Assembly: GCF_018614615.1 (NCBI RefSeq)
Contig: NZ_JAGGOK010000049.1
Location: 122,355 to 186,354 of the forward strand
Direction of reading: 5' to 3'
Length of the DNA: 64,000 bases
From: Streptomyces sp. ISL-100
Lineage (GTDB): Bacteria; Actinomycetota; Actinomycetes; Streptomycetales; Streptomycetaceae
This document shows, one piece after another, positions 52,252 to 60,099 of this stretch; within the stretch, counting starts at the first letter, position 1; the number at the start of each line of letters is the position of its first letter. The position numbers were made by a program, and so were the translations under genes. The notes under the pieces are model-generated. The model was not told the origin of the DNA. It did not search any database and saw only the letters and a program-made list of their open reading frames with translations.

Positions 52252-53154
52252 ATGGACTTCCGTCTCACCGACGACCAGCGTGCGCTCCAGGCAGGCGTAC
52301 GGGAACTCCTCGAAGGGCGCTTCGGACGCGAGCGGCTGCGGGCGGCGGTCGACAAGCCCGGTCCGGGCCCGGACGCCCTGGACCGGGCGCTGTGGCGGGA
52401 GCTCGGCGACGCCGGGTTCTTCGCGCTGCGGCTGCCCGAGGAAGACGGCGGGGTGGGCCTGGGCCTGCCCGAAGCAGTCCTCGCCTTCGAGGAGGCGGGC
52501 CGCGCGCTGCTCCCCGGCCCCCTGGTGGCCACGCACCTCGCGGCCGGCACGGTCCCGGGAGCGGCCACCGGCGAGACCGTGGTGACGAGGGTGGACGGTG
52601 AACTGGTGGAGTGGCTGGACGCGTCCGATCACGTTCTAGGGAACGCTTCGGGGGCCGTGCCCGTACGTTCTGTGGACCCGCTGACGCCGCTGCACCGCCT
52701 GCCCGGGGACGTTCTGGGGCAGGTTCGGCGGGACGTTCCCCGAAACGTTCCCGAGGCCGCCCTTCTGACCGCCGCCGAACAGCTCGGCAGCGCCGCCCGT
52801 ACCACCGAGGTGGCCGTCCAATACGCGCGCGAGCGCGAACAGTTCGGCCGGCCCATCGGTGCCTTCCAGGCGGTGAAGCAGCTGTGCGCGCAGATGCTGG
52901 TACGCGCGGAGGTGGCGCGCTGCGCGGTGTACGGGGCCGCGGTGACCGGTGACCCGGTGGAGATTGCCGGGGCCAAGCTGCTCGCCGACGACGCGGCGGT
53001 CCGTAACGCCCGTGACTGCCTCCAGGTGTACGGCGGCATGGGCTTCACCTGGGAGGCCGACGTACACCTGCATCTGAAGCGCGCGTGGGTGCGTGCCGAG
53101 CGGTGGCAGACGGCAGGGGACGCGGCGGAGACGCTGGCGGCGGCGCTGCTGTGA
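52252..53154 (+). CDS. short acyl-CoA dehydrogenase subunit (FadE partner)
   Basis: A 300-residue protein, about 90 residues shorter than normal acyl-CoA dehydrogenases. The N-terminal helices are present (MDFRLTDDQRALQAGVRELLEG) and so is the C-terminal helical domain (YAREREQFGRPIGAFQAVKQLCAQML, then DCLQVYGGMGFTWEADVHLHLKRAW). The middle beta domain that holds the flavin is abbreviated and replaced by a variable stretch rich in VP and NV words coded by GTTCCC-like sequences (52630-52760). Such short FadE proteins act as one half of a heteromeric enzyme, here with the product of 51072. Confidence 0.86.
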   Translation: MDFRLTDDQRALQAGVRELLEGRFGRERLRAAVDKPGPGPDALDRALWRELGDAGFFALRLPEEDGGVGLGLPEAVLAFEEAGRALLPGPLVATHLAAGTVPGAATGETVVTRVDGELVEWLDASDHVLGNASGAVPVRSVDPLTPLHRLPGDVLGQVRRDVPRNVPEAALLTAAEQLGSAARTTEVAVQYAREREQFGRPIGAFQAVKQLCAQMLVRAEVARCAVYGAAVTGDPVEIAGAKLLADDAAVRNARDCLQVYGGMGFTWEADVHLHLKRAWVRAERWQTAGDAAETLAAALL

Positions 53155-53523
53155 CGGGACGACCAGGGCGACCGGGACTTCTGGGGTGTCTGGGACTTCT
53201 CGGGCGCCTGGTGTGCGTTCTGTGGCCGTACGTAAACGGGCGGTTACTCAATCCTGCGACTGGTGAGCGATTACCGTCCGTCGATATCGGGTTGTGTCCT
53301 TCGCGTGACTCGTCACGGGCCGGAGTCGGGGGTGCGCTCCGGTACCCTCCGTGGGATGCGAGTGGTTGTGATGCGCAGCTGTCCCGGCGTTGCCTTGGTG
53401 GTGACTGCGGGCCGCGAGATGTGCGCCGCTCGCGCCGTGCGGAGGCGTCGTGCGCGCCCCTGTTCGACTCCCCGCAGAGTGCGTCGCACAGTATGCACCA
53501 CGCGTACTCCTTCGCGCTGGAAT
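53155..53523. other. non-coding stretch before the HATPase gene
   Basis: No gene that I can support. All six frames are either short or antisense-like, without family motifs. The 3' part (from about 53490) is noticeably less GC-rich than the genes around it and probably contains the promoter of the downstream HATPase gene. A 13-bp palindrome, TCACG-TTC-CGTGA, lies further down at 53581-53593. Confidence 0.4.
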
Positions 53524-53640
53524 ATGCCCGAAGCGCTTGTTGTGGTGACTGTACGTCAACCATGCTGTCCCATAAGGGAATCACGTTCCGTGACCCTGTG
53601 GAGACGCGAGGCGATGTGTCCGCCGGTTCGGATGGTGTGA
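53524..53640 (+). CDS. candidate 38-residue upstream ORF
   Basis: ATG 53524 opens MPEALVVVTVRQPCCPIRESR and a Cys-containing 38-residue frame, stopping 3 nt before the GTG of the HATPase gene. The close spacing would allow translational coupling. The ribosome site (GGAAT next to ATG) is weak and there is no recognised family, so this may be only leader sequence. Confidence 0.3.
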   Translation: MPEALVVVTVRQPCCPIRESRSVTLWRREAMCPPVRMV

Positions 53641-53643
53641 GCG

Positions 53644-54111
53644 GTGCAGGTGCTTCAGGTGCAGTTGGAGGTAGGGGCCGACCCCGCCGAGGTGGGGCGC
53701 GCTCGGAGGTGGGCTCGCTCGCGGCTTGCCGGCTCCGGGATAAGAGTCGATGAGCCGTTGGCCGAGACCCTGATCCTGCTCATCTCGGAACTGGTCACCA
53801 ACGCGGTGGTGCATACGGGCTGTCCGGCCGTACTGCGCATGCTCTTCGGCACCGCCGACGACGGCACGGTCCGGGTCGAGGTCGCCGACGCCAGCGCCCG
53901 CCCGCCGAGGCCCCGGCACGCGGACGGCGACGACACCAACGGGCGGGGACTGGAGCTGGTCGACGGCCTCGCCGATCGTTGGGGCTGGCAGTCCGAGGGG
54001 GCGGGCAAGCGGATCTGGTGCGAGGTGGACCGGGGGGCGCCTGTTGTTGCATCGGGGGCGTACGAGGCGACTGCGTATGAGCCGTCGTGCGCTGTCACAA
54101 ATAGTGCATAA
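53644..54111 (+). CDS. HATPase_c anti-sigma regulatory kinase-like ATP-binding protein
   Basis: A 155-residue GHKL-fold protein of the SpoIIAB/RsbW class very numerous in Streptomyces. The N-box is LILLISELVTNAVVHTGCP (about 42-60), and the ATP-lid region is VEVADASARPPRPR with NGRGLELVDGLADRWGW (about 99-115). The Ser/Thr-kinase activity of the class acts on STAS proteins; this one could pair with the STAS protein at 47160, but that is speculation. GTG 53644. It interrupts the acyl-CoA gene set and is followed by a 269-bp gap with no clear feature. Confidence 0.88.
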   Translation: MQVLQVQLEVGADPAEVGRARRWARSRLAGSGIRVDEPLAETLILLISELVTNAVVHTGCPAVLRMLFGTADDGTVRVEVADASARPPRPRHADGDDTNGRGLELVDGLADRWGWQSEGAGKRIWCEVDRGAPVVASGAYEATAYEPSCAVTNSA

Positions 54112-54380
54112 GTAGCAAATCGCCGATCAGGTGTTGACGGTTCGTGATGGCCTGATGACCCTTGGACGAGGCGATTCGCTGTGAGGGGACGCCGAGGATT
54201 CCCGTCCTTGGCGAGTGCGGGTCGTGGTTCGGCGTCAGTTCCTTCGAGGGCAAGAGGGGGGCAGGGCCTGTACGCCGGAGCCGGGTGGTGGCCCTTGTGC
54301 CGTGCTCGGGGCGTGCGGGAGTGCGTCGCCACCCGGCTGTTCAAACCCCTGAAGGGCGGCCAGGGGTCAGGGGCCAGAGA

Positions 54381-55310
54381 TCAGAGGATCGCTACTGGGG
54401 CGACCGGGGTGCCCGTTCCCCCGACGAACGGCTCCGGCATCGCGGAGAGCAGGAAGGCGTACCGCCCCTCCTCCGCACAGGCTGTGGACAGCTCCTCCAG
54501 ATTCCAGTTCTGGCCCTGGAGCATGCCCATCTCGACGAGGTCGAGGGCGTGTACGGGCAGCCACAGGTTCTCGATCTCCGGCGGGAAGATCTCGAAGGTG
54601 AGGGTGTCGTTCGCGACCGCGGCGACGTCGCGGGCGTGGAACCACTCGGGCGTACGGACGGACAGGCCCGGGGACGGGTAGCCGTAGCCGTGCTTGTCGC
54701 CCGCGAGGTAGACCTGGATCTGCCCGGTCCGTACGAGAACGATGTCGCCGGCCCGGACGGTCGTACGCGCCAGCTCCTCGGCGGCTTCGAGGTCCTCGGG
54801 CGTCACCGCGTGGTCCCCGGCCAGCCGGTCCACTCCGCGCGCGCGGGCCACGTCGAGCAGCACGCCGCGTGAGACGACGTGCCGCGCCTTGTCTATGCCG
54901 CTGAAGCGGGCTCGGGTGTGGGGGGTGATGGTGTCGGCCGGGCGGCCGTTGTAGATCTTTCCGGAATGCGACGCGTGGGTGAGGGCGTCCCAGTGGGTGG
55001 CCGCCTGGAGCCCCATGGTCACGGCGTCGTCGCTGGTGGCGACGGTGCCGGGGCCGAAGAGCTCCTGGTTGATCTGGACCATGGAGTGGAGTGGGTTGAC
55101 GCGGCCGGGGATCAGGCCTGTCTGTACGCCGTCCTGGTCGAGGGGGAGCGCGAGGGGTATGCGACGGCCGGTGCGGATGGTGGTGGTGGCGGCGGTGCGT
55201 ACGACTTCGTCGGTGATGAGGTTGAGGGTGCCGATCTCGTCCTCGGCGCCCCAACGGCCCCAGTTGTTCACGCGCTTGGCGATGTCGTGGAACTCGGCCG
55301 GCAGTGACAT
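54381..55310 (-). CDS. cyclase-family metal hydrolase (kynurenine formamidase-like)
   Basis: A 309-residue protein of the PF04199 cyclase family. The metal motif appears as AATHWDALTHASHSGKIYNG near residue 105, matching the H-x-D-x3-H pattern; other parts are RVNNWGRWGAEDEIGTLNLIT at the N-terminus and GDIVLVRTGQIQ. Such enzymes open cyclic amides, lactones or ring ketone derivatives; together with the SDR and dehydrogenases around it, ring opening in the unknown catabolic pathway is plausible. ATG 55310 follows GAGGAGG at 5 nt. It shares the palindrome at 55357 with the divergent SDR gene. Confidence 0.88.
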   Translation of the reverse strand: MSLPAEFHDIAKRVNNWGRWGAEDEIGTLNLITDEVVRTAATTTIRTGRRIPLALPLDQDGVQTGLIPGRVNPLHSMVQINQELFGPGTVATSDDAVTMGLQAATHWDALTHASHSGKIYNGRPADTITPHTRARFSGIDKARHVVSRGVLLDVARARGVDRLAGDHAVTPEDLEAAEELARTTVRAGDIVLVRTGQIQVYLAGDKHGYGYPSPGLSVRTPEWFHARDVAAVANDTLTFEIFPPEIENLWLPVHALDLVEMGMLQGQNWNLEELSTACAEEGRYAFLLSAMPEPFVGGTGTPVAPVAIL

Positions 55311-55356
55311 GGGGCCTCCTCGGGGCTTGTGTCCGGGTGAGTGCGTGGGCATAAAA

Positions 55357-55373
55357 TCTAACGGTCCGTCAGA
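55357..55373. promoter_or_regulatory. regulon palindrome, site 3
   Basis: TCTAACGGTCCGTCAGA, 15 of 16 arm positions of TCTGACGG-N-CCGTCAGA, in the 84-bp gap between the divergent cyclase and SDR genes. Confidence 0.7.
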
Positions 55374-55394
55374 AACCGCGGGAAGGGGCCGGAC

Positions 55395-56309
55395 GTGGGG
55401 AACTTCTTGGCAGGCAAGGTCGTCGCCGTGACAGGTGCCGGGCGTGGCATCGGACGGGCGGTGGCTCTGGCCTGCGCGGCCGAGGGGGCGCGGGTCGTCG
55501 TCAACGACTACGGCGTCTCGATGGAGGGCTCGCAGCCGACGAGCGAGGTCGCCGAGGCGGTGGTGAAGGAGATCGAGGCGGCGGGCGGCGACGCGGTCGC
55601 TGTCGCGGACGACGTCTCGACGATGGCGGGCGGGCAGCGGATCGTCGATGTGGCGCTGGCGCGCTACGGGCGGGTCGATGGGGTGGTGTGCGTCGCCGGG
55701 ATTCTGCGCGAGCGGATGCTTTTCAACATGGCGGAGGAGGAGTGGGATCCGGTTGTCGCGACGCACTTGAAGGGGACGTTCACGGTCTTTCGGGCGGCGT
55801 CGGCGGTGATGCGCAAGCAGGGGGGCGGCACGCTGATCGGTTTCACGAGCGGCAACCATCAGGGGAGCGTCGCCCAGGCCAACTACAGCGCGGCGAAGGG
55901 CGGGATCATCTCGCTCGTGCGGAGCGCGGCGCTCGGGCTGCACAAGTACGGGGTTACGGCTAACGCGGTGGCTCCGGTGGCGCGTACGCGGATGTCCGCG
56001 AACGTACCGATGGAGCTGAAGGAGATCGGGGAGCCTGAGGATGTGGCGGCGCTCGTTGTGTATTTGCTCTCCGAGCGGGCGCGGGAGGAAGGGATCACCG
56101 GGCAGGTTTATACGGTCGCCGGCCCGAAGATCGCGGTGTGGGCGCAGCCGAGGGAATTGCGGGCGGGGTACGCGGAGGGCGGGGCGTGGACGCCGGAGCG
56201 GATCGCGGACTTTTTGCCGGGGACGGTGGGGGTGGATCCGATGCCGATGCTGGCGCGGGTGGAGGCGATGGCTGAGGCGGCGTCGAGGAAGGCACGGCCG
56301 AACGCGTGA
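55395..56309 (+). CDS. short-chain dehydrogenase/reductase
   Basis: A 304-residue NAD(P)-dependent oxidoreductase. The cofactor motif is VTGAGRGIGRAVALACAAEGARVVVND (TGxxxGxG, about 13-38), followed by VAGILRERMLFNMAEEEWDPVVATHLKGTF and the catalytic Tyr-Lys in NYSAAKGGI. Its C-terminal extension (after about 235, VYTVAGPKIAVWAQPRELR) and overall look match SDRs of the MFE-2/hydroxyacyl-CoA type used in steroid and terpenoid catabolism. GTG 55395 starts 21 nt after the shared palindrome. The downstream gap holds a hexamer array and repeat copy 3. Confidence 0.88.
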   Translation: MGNFLAGKVVAVTGAGRGIGRAVALACAAEGARVVVNDYGVSMEGSQPTSEVAEAVVKEIEAAGGDAVAVADDVSTMAGGQRIVDVALARYGRVDGVVCVAGILRERMLFNMAEEEWDPVVATHLKGTFTVFRAASAVMRKQGGGTLIGFTSGNHQGSVAQANYSAAKGGIISLVRSAALGLHKYGVTANAVAPVARTRMSANVPMELKEIGEPEDVAALVVYLLSERAREEGITGQVYTVAGPKIAVWAQPRELRAGYAEGGAWTPERIADFLPGTVGVDPMPMLARVEAMAEAASRKARPNA

Positions 56310-56327
56310 GGCGGGGGCGGGGGGTGG

Positions 56328-56500
56328 CGCGGGTGCGGGTGCGGGTGTGGTGTGGTGCGGTGCGGGCGTGTGCGTGTGTGCGGGTTCGGGGCCGCTGCGC
56401 GGGGCCTTCCCCGACCCGCCCCTTCCCGCTGTGACACTTTGCGGCTCCGCCGCGTGGGGGCGCTGCCCCAGACCCCGCTCCTCAAACGCCGGAGGGGCTG
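56328..56500. repeat. dispersed repeat, copy 3 (inverted), with GGGTGC-type array
   Basis: Read on the minus strand, the element again begins CAGCCCCTCCGGCGTTTGAG (ending at 56500) and carries an extra 35-40 bp insert with a GCGGCGGAGCCGC-like stem before the GGGAAGGGGCGGGT part. Distal to it (56328-56392) lies a degenerate GGGTGC array, mirroring the GCACCC array beside copy 2. It fills the gap between the SDR and acyl-CoA dehydrogenase genes. Confidence 0.78.
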
Positions 56501-56566
56501 GATTTGGCTGACGTGCATTTCGGCTCGTTCGGAGCCCCAGTTACGCAACGAACAGGAGACCCCACC

Positions 56567-57724
56567 GTGGACTTCGCCTTCGGTGCCGACGACGACGCGT
56601 TCAGGACTGACGCCCGCGAGTGGCTTGCCGCGCATCGCGGGGACGCGGGCGGCCGGATCTGGGAGCGGGAGCTTGGCGAGGGCGGGTGGATCGGCATCGG
56701 GTGGGAGGACGGTGGGGCGTACGGGAGCCGGCGGGCCGGCCTTACCCAGCAGGTCGTCTGGGCGGAGGAGTACGCCCGCGCCCGCGCCCCCGCCAGAGCC
56801 GGGCACATCGGGGAGAACCTCCTGGCTCCCACCCTCATCGCCTACGGGAGCGACGCCCAGAGGCAGCGGTTCCTGCCCGCGATCGCGCGCGGCGAGGAGC
56901 TCTGGTGCCAGGGGTACAGCGAGCCCGGCGCCGGGTCGGACCTGGCCGGGGTGCGCACCGTCGCCGTACGGGACGGGGGCGCGTACCGCGTCACGGGCCA
57001 GAAGATCTGGACCTCCCTCGCCCAGGACGCCGACTGGTGCTTCGTCCTGGCCAGGACTGGGGAAGCAGAACCCGGCGGCCGGCGCCACCACGGGCTTTCG
57101 TTTCTGCTGGTGCCTATGGATCAGCCGGGGCGCATCGAGGTGCGGCCCATCCGGCAGATGACCGGGACCAGCGAGTTCAACGAGGTGTTCTTCGACGGGG
57201 CCCTGGCCCGCGATGTGGTGGGCGGCGAAGGCAACGGCTGGCGCGTAGCCATGGGCCTGCTCGCGCTGGAGCGCGGAGTGTCCACGCTCGTGCAGCAGAT
57301 CGGGTTCGCGGAGGAGCTGAAGGAGGTCGTGCGGCTCGCCGTCGAGGAAGAGAGTCGCGGTGGGGGCGCCGGGGATCCTGTCGTACGCGCCCGGCTCGTC
57401 CGGCTGTGGGCAGAGCTGCACACCATGCGCGCCAACGCCCTGCGTACGCTCGGCACTTCGGGCGGTGGCCCAGGCGCCCCCAGTGTCGCCAAACTCCTCT
57501 GGGGCGGCTGGCACCAGCGGCTCGGTGAGCTCGCCGTTCAGGTGCGGAGCGCGGCCGCGACGGTCGGACCGTACGACTGGGACGAGGAGCGGCCGTACGA
57601 ACTCGACGCGCTCCAGAGGCTGTTCCTCTTCAGCAGGGCCGACACCATCTACGGCGGCTCCGACGAAATCCAGCGCAACATCATCGCCGAGCGCGTGCTC
57701 GGCCTACCGAGGGAGTCGGGATGA
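56567..57724 (+). CDS. acyl-CoA dehydrogenase, FadE type
   Basis: A 385-residue flavoenzyme: WCQGYSEPGAGSDLAGVRTVA, YRVTGQKIWTSLAQDADWCFVLART, RPIRQMTGTSEFNEVFFDG, and IYGGSDEIQRNIIAERVLGLP near the end. The catalytic Glu of the YEG motif is Gly here, and Glu235 in LALERG on helix G is the probable base, as in the dehydrogenase at 51072. GTG 56567 follows AGGAGA; the upstream extension reads into the repeat element. The stop overlaps the alcohol dehydrogenase start (ATGA), so those two are coupled. Confidence 0.9.
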   Translation: MDFAFGADDDAFRTDAREWLAAHRGDAGGRIWERELGEGGWIGIGWEDGGAYGSRRAGLTQQVVWAEEYARARAPARAGHIGENLLAPTLIAYGSDAQRQRFLPAIARGEELWCQGYSEPGAGSDLAGVRTVAVRDGGAYRVTGQKIWTSLAQDADWCFVLARTGEAEPGGRRHHGLSFLLVPMDQPGRIEVRPIRQMTGTSEFNEVFFDGALARDVVGGEGNGWRVAMGLLALERGVSTLVQQIGFAEELKEVVRLAVEEESRGGGAGDPVVRARLVRLWAELHTMRANALRTLGTSGGGPGAPSVAKLLWGGWHQRLGELAVQVRSAAATVGPYDWDEERPYELDALQRLFLFSRADTIYGGSDEIQRNIIAERVLGLPRESG

Positions 57725-58794
57725 GCGGCGGCATGCGGGGTGTTGTGTTCGACGGGAAGGCGGTTCAGGTCGTCGACGACCTGGAGATACGGGACCCGGG
57801 GCCCGGTGAGGTCATGGTCGCCATCGGCGCGGCCGGGCTGTGTCACAGCGATCTGTCGGTCATCGACGGGACGATCCCCTTCCCGTCCCCCGTCGTGCTC
57901 GGCCACGAAGGCGCGGGCGTCGTCGAGGCGGTCGGCGCGGGGGTGACGCATGTCGGGCCCGGTGATCACGTGTCGCTGTCGACCATCGCCAACTGCGGGG
58001 CGTGCGCGCAGTGCGGCCGTGGCCGGCCGACGATGTGCCGCAAGGCGATCGGGATGCCCGGGCAGCCCTTCTCGCGCCGGGGCGGCGAGCCGCTGTACCA
58101 GTTCGCGTCCAACTCCACCTTCGCCGAGCGCACGATCGTCAAAGCCGTCCAGGCCGTCAAGATCCCGAACGACATCCCGCTGACCTCGGCCGCGCTCATC
58201 GGCTGCGGCGTCGTGACGGGCGTGGGCGCCGCGCTGAACCGGGCGAAGGTCGGCCTCGGGGACACCGTCGTCGTCATCGGGACGGGCGGGATCGGGCTGA
58301 ACGTCATCCAAGGCGCCCGTATCGCCGGGGCGTCGGCCATCGTCGCCGTCGATTCCAATCCGGCCAAGGAGGCGGTCGCGCGGCAGTTCGGTGCGACGCA
58401 TTTCCTTCCGTCGGCCGCCGACGCGGATGCGGTACGGGCGATCCTGCCGACCGGCGCCGACCACGCCTTCGAATGCGTCGGCAAGACCGCACTGATCCGG
58501 CAGGCGATCGACCTGCTCGACCGGCACGGGCAGGCGGTGCTGCTCGGCGTACCGGCCGCGACGGCCGAGGCGTCGTTCCTCGTCTCCTCGATGTACCTGG
58601 ACAAGTCGATCCTCGGTTGCCGGTACGGTTCTTCGCGCCCGCAGCGGGACATCGCCCTGTACGCCGAGCTGTACCGGGAGGGCCGGCTGCTTCTCGACGA
58701 GCTGGTGACGGAGACGTATCCGGTGGAGGACTTCGCGAAGGCGGCGGACGACGCGCATCACGGGCGCGTGGCGCGCGGAGTGCTCACGTTCTAG
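57721..58794 (+). CDS. zinc-dependent alcohol dehydrogenase (MDR family)
   Basis: A 357-residue medium-chain dehydrogenase. Catalytic zinc ligands are Cys in AGLCHSDLSV, His-Glu in GHEGAG and Cys in GCGVVTGVGA; the structural zinc site is CGACAQCGRGRPTMC (four Cys). The NAD-binding loop is VIGTGGIGLNVIQGARIAGAS. It belongs with class III-like/coenzyme-dependent ADHs that oxidise primary alcohols to aldehydes; in this regulon a hydroxylated intermediate is the expected substrate. It overlaps the dehydrogenase upstream by 4 nt. Downstream is a transporter remnant in the same frame. Confidence 0.9.
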   Translation: MSGGMRGVVFDGKAVQVVDDLEIRDPGPGEVMVAIGAAGLCHSDLSVIDGTIPFPSPVVLGHEGAGVVEAVGAGVTHVGPGDHVSLSTIANCGACAQCGRGRPTMCRKAIGMPGQPFSRRGGEPLYQFASNSTFAERTIVKAVQAVKIPNDIPLTSAALIGCGVVTGVGAALNRAKVGLGDTVVVIGTGGIGLNVIQGARIAGASAIVAVDSNPAKEAVARQFGATHFLPSAADADAVRAILPTGADHAFECVGKTALIRQAIDLLDRHGQAVLLGVPAATAEASFLVSSMYLDKSILGCRYGSSRPQRDIALYAELYREGRLLLDELVTETYPVEDFAKAADDAHHGRVARGVLTF

Positions 58795-59036
58795 GCCCAC
58801 CTTCCAGTCTCACTCGCGCTGAAGGACGCCCTGCCCGCGCGCCACCTGGCCGCCGGGTTCTCGCTGATGTACGCGGCGGCGGCCGTCGGTTACGCGTCGA
58901 GTGCGGCGCTGTCGGGCGTACTGCTCGCGGTGGCGTCACCGACTGCGGCGATCCTGGCGGGAGTCGGGCTGACGCCGGCGCTGACGGCGGTGAGTGCGCC
59001 GGCGGAGTGGCGGGGGCGGCCGGTCTCAGTAGCTGG
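58795..59036 (+). pseudogene. C-terminal remnant of an MFS transporter
   Basis: The frame directly after the alcohol dehydrogenase stop reads LALKDALPARHLAAGFSLMY, then two membrane-like stretches (AVGYASSAALSGVLLAV and TAAILAGVGLTPALTAVS), which looks like the last two helices of an MFS exporter (the ARHLAAGFSLMYAA motif is typical). There is no start codon, no first ten helices, and the end runs antisense into the AraC gene. I read it as the scar of a lost transporter gene. Confidence 0.5.
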
Positions 59037-59055
59037 GGCTTCAGCCGATCGAGCT

Positions 59056-60039
59056 TCAGCCGGTGGAGCTTGTGCCGGTGGTGTGGAAAGTGCGGCGGTA
59101 GACGGTCGGTGGGACGCCGAGAGCCGCCTGTAGGTGCTGGCGGAGCGACGTCGCCGTACCGAAGCCGGCGTCGCGGGCGATCCGGTCGATGGACAGGTCG
59201 CTGGATTCGAGGAGGTGCCGCGCCCGCTCGACGCGCTGCTGGGCCAGCCACTGGCCAGGGCTGATCCCGGCTTCCTCGCGGAACCGGCGCGTGAACGTCC
59301 GTACCGACATCGATTCCTGCTCGGCCATGTCCCGCAGTTGGATCGGCTCGTGCAGACGGGCCAGTGCCCACGCCCGCGCGGTCGTCGTGGTCGCCAGCTG
59401 GGGCTCCGGGACCGGGCGGTGGATGTACTGGGCCTGGCCGCCCTCCCGGTGCGGCGGTACGACGCTGCGGCGGGCCACGGCGTTGGCGATCCCGCTGCCG
59501 TGGTCGCGCCGCACGATGTGCAGGCACAGGTCGAGCCCGGCGGCGACACCGGCGGAGGTCAGTACGTCGCCGTCGTCGATGAACAGGACGTCCGCGTCGA
59601 CCCGCACGGAGGGGAACAGGCGCTGGAAATGTTCGCCCGCCGACCAGTGTGTGGTGGCGGGGCGGCCGTCGAGGTAGCCGGCCGCGGCGAGGACGTAGCC
59701 GCCGGTGCAGATGGAGACCATGCGGGTGCCGGGGCGTACGAAGGCGAAGGCGGCCTTGAGGTCCTCGGTGAGCACACCCTCGTCGTAGACGCGTCCGAGC
59801 TCGTACGAGGCGGGGATCACGATGGTGTCGGCCGTGGCCAGCGCCTCGGGGCCGTGAGCGACGTCGATGGAGAAGTCGGCGTCCGTACGGACCGGGCCGG
59901 GTGGCCGGACCGAACACGTCACGGTCTCGTAGAGGTGCTCGCCAGCCGCGCTTTTCGCGAGGCCGAAGATGCGGTGCGCGATGCCGAGTTCGAAGGGGAG
60001 CAGTCCGTCCAGTGCGAGGACGACTACGCGGTGCGGCAC
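59056..60039 (-). CDS. AraC/GlxA-family regulator with DJ-1/PfpI domain
   Basis: A 327-residue regulator. The N-terminal DJ-1/PfpI domain (MPHRVVVLALDGLLPFELGIAHRIFG; elbow SICTGGYVLAAAGYLDGRPATTHW with Cys) spans about 1-190. The C-terminal AraC DNA-binding domain has two helix-turn-helix units (LRDMAEQESMSVRTFTRRFREEAG and IARDAGFGTATSLRQHLQAAL). GTG 60039 follows AGGAG at 6 nt. It is divergent from the MFS gene at 60100, with direct repeats in the 60-bp gap, so it likely controls that exporter. Confidence 0.9.
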   Translation of the reverse strand: MPHRVVVLALDGLLPFELGIAHRIFGLAKSAAGEHLYETVTCSVRPPGPVRTDADFSIDVAHGPEALATADTIVIPASYELGRVYDEGVLTEDLKAAFAFVRPGTRMVSICTGGYVLAAAGYLDGRPATTHWSAGEHFQRLFPSVRVDADVLFIDDGDVLTSAGVAAGLDLCLHIVRRDHGSGIANAVARRSVVPPHREGGQAQYIHRPVPEPQLATTTTARAWALARLHEPIQLRDMAEQESMSVRTFTRRFREEAGISPGQWLAQQRVERARHLLESSDLSIDRIARDAGFGTATSLRQHLQAALGVPPTVYRRTFHTTGTSSTG

Positions 60040-60063
60040 GGCGTACTCCTGTCTTATTCGCTG

Positions 60064-60089
60064 GCTGGTACAGACCTCAAGCTGGTACA
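60064..60089. promoter_or_regulatory. direct repeats, likely AraC-type binding site
   Basis: GCTGGTACA at 60064-60072 and again at 60081-60089 (period 17) in the gap between the divergent AraC and MFS genes. Tandem same-orientation half-sites about 1.6 helical turns apart are common for AraC regulators. Confidence 0.45.
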
Positions 60090-60099
60090 TGTCTCCGCT

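Noticed and set aside
56504..56566. Upstream start of the acyl-CoA dehydrogenase at MADVHFGSFG
   Set aside because: It abuts the dispersed repeat and lacks a ribosome site; GTG 56567 follows AGGAGA and starts the normal family N-terminus.
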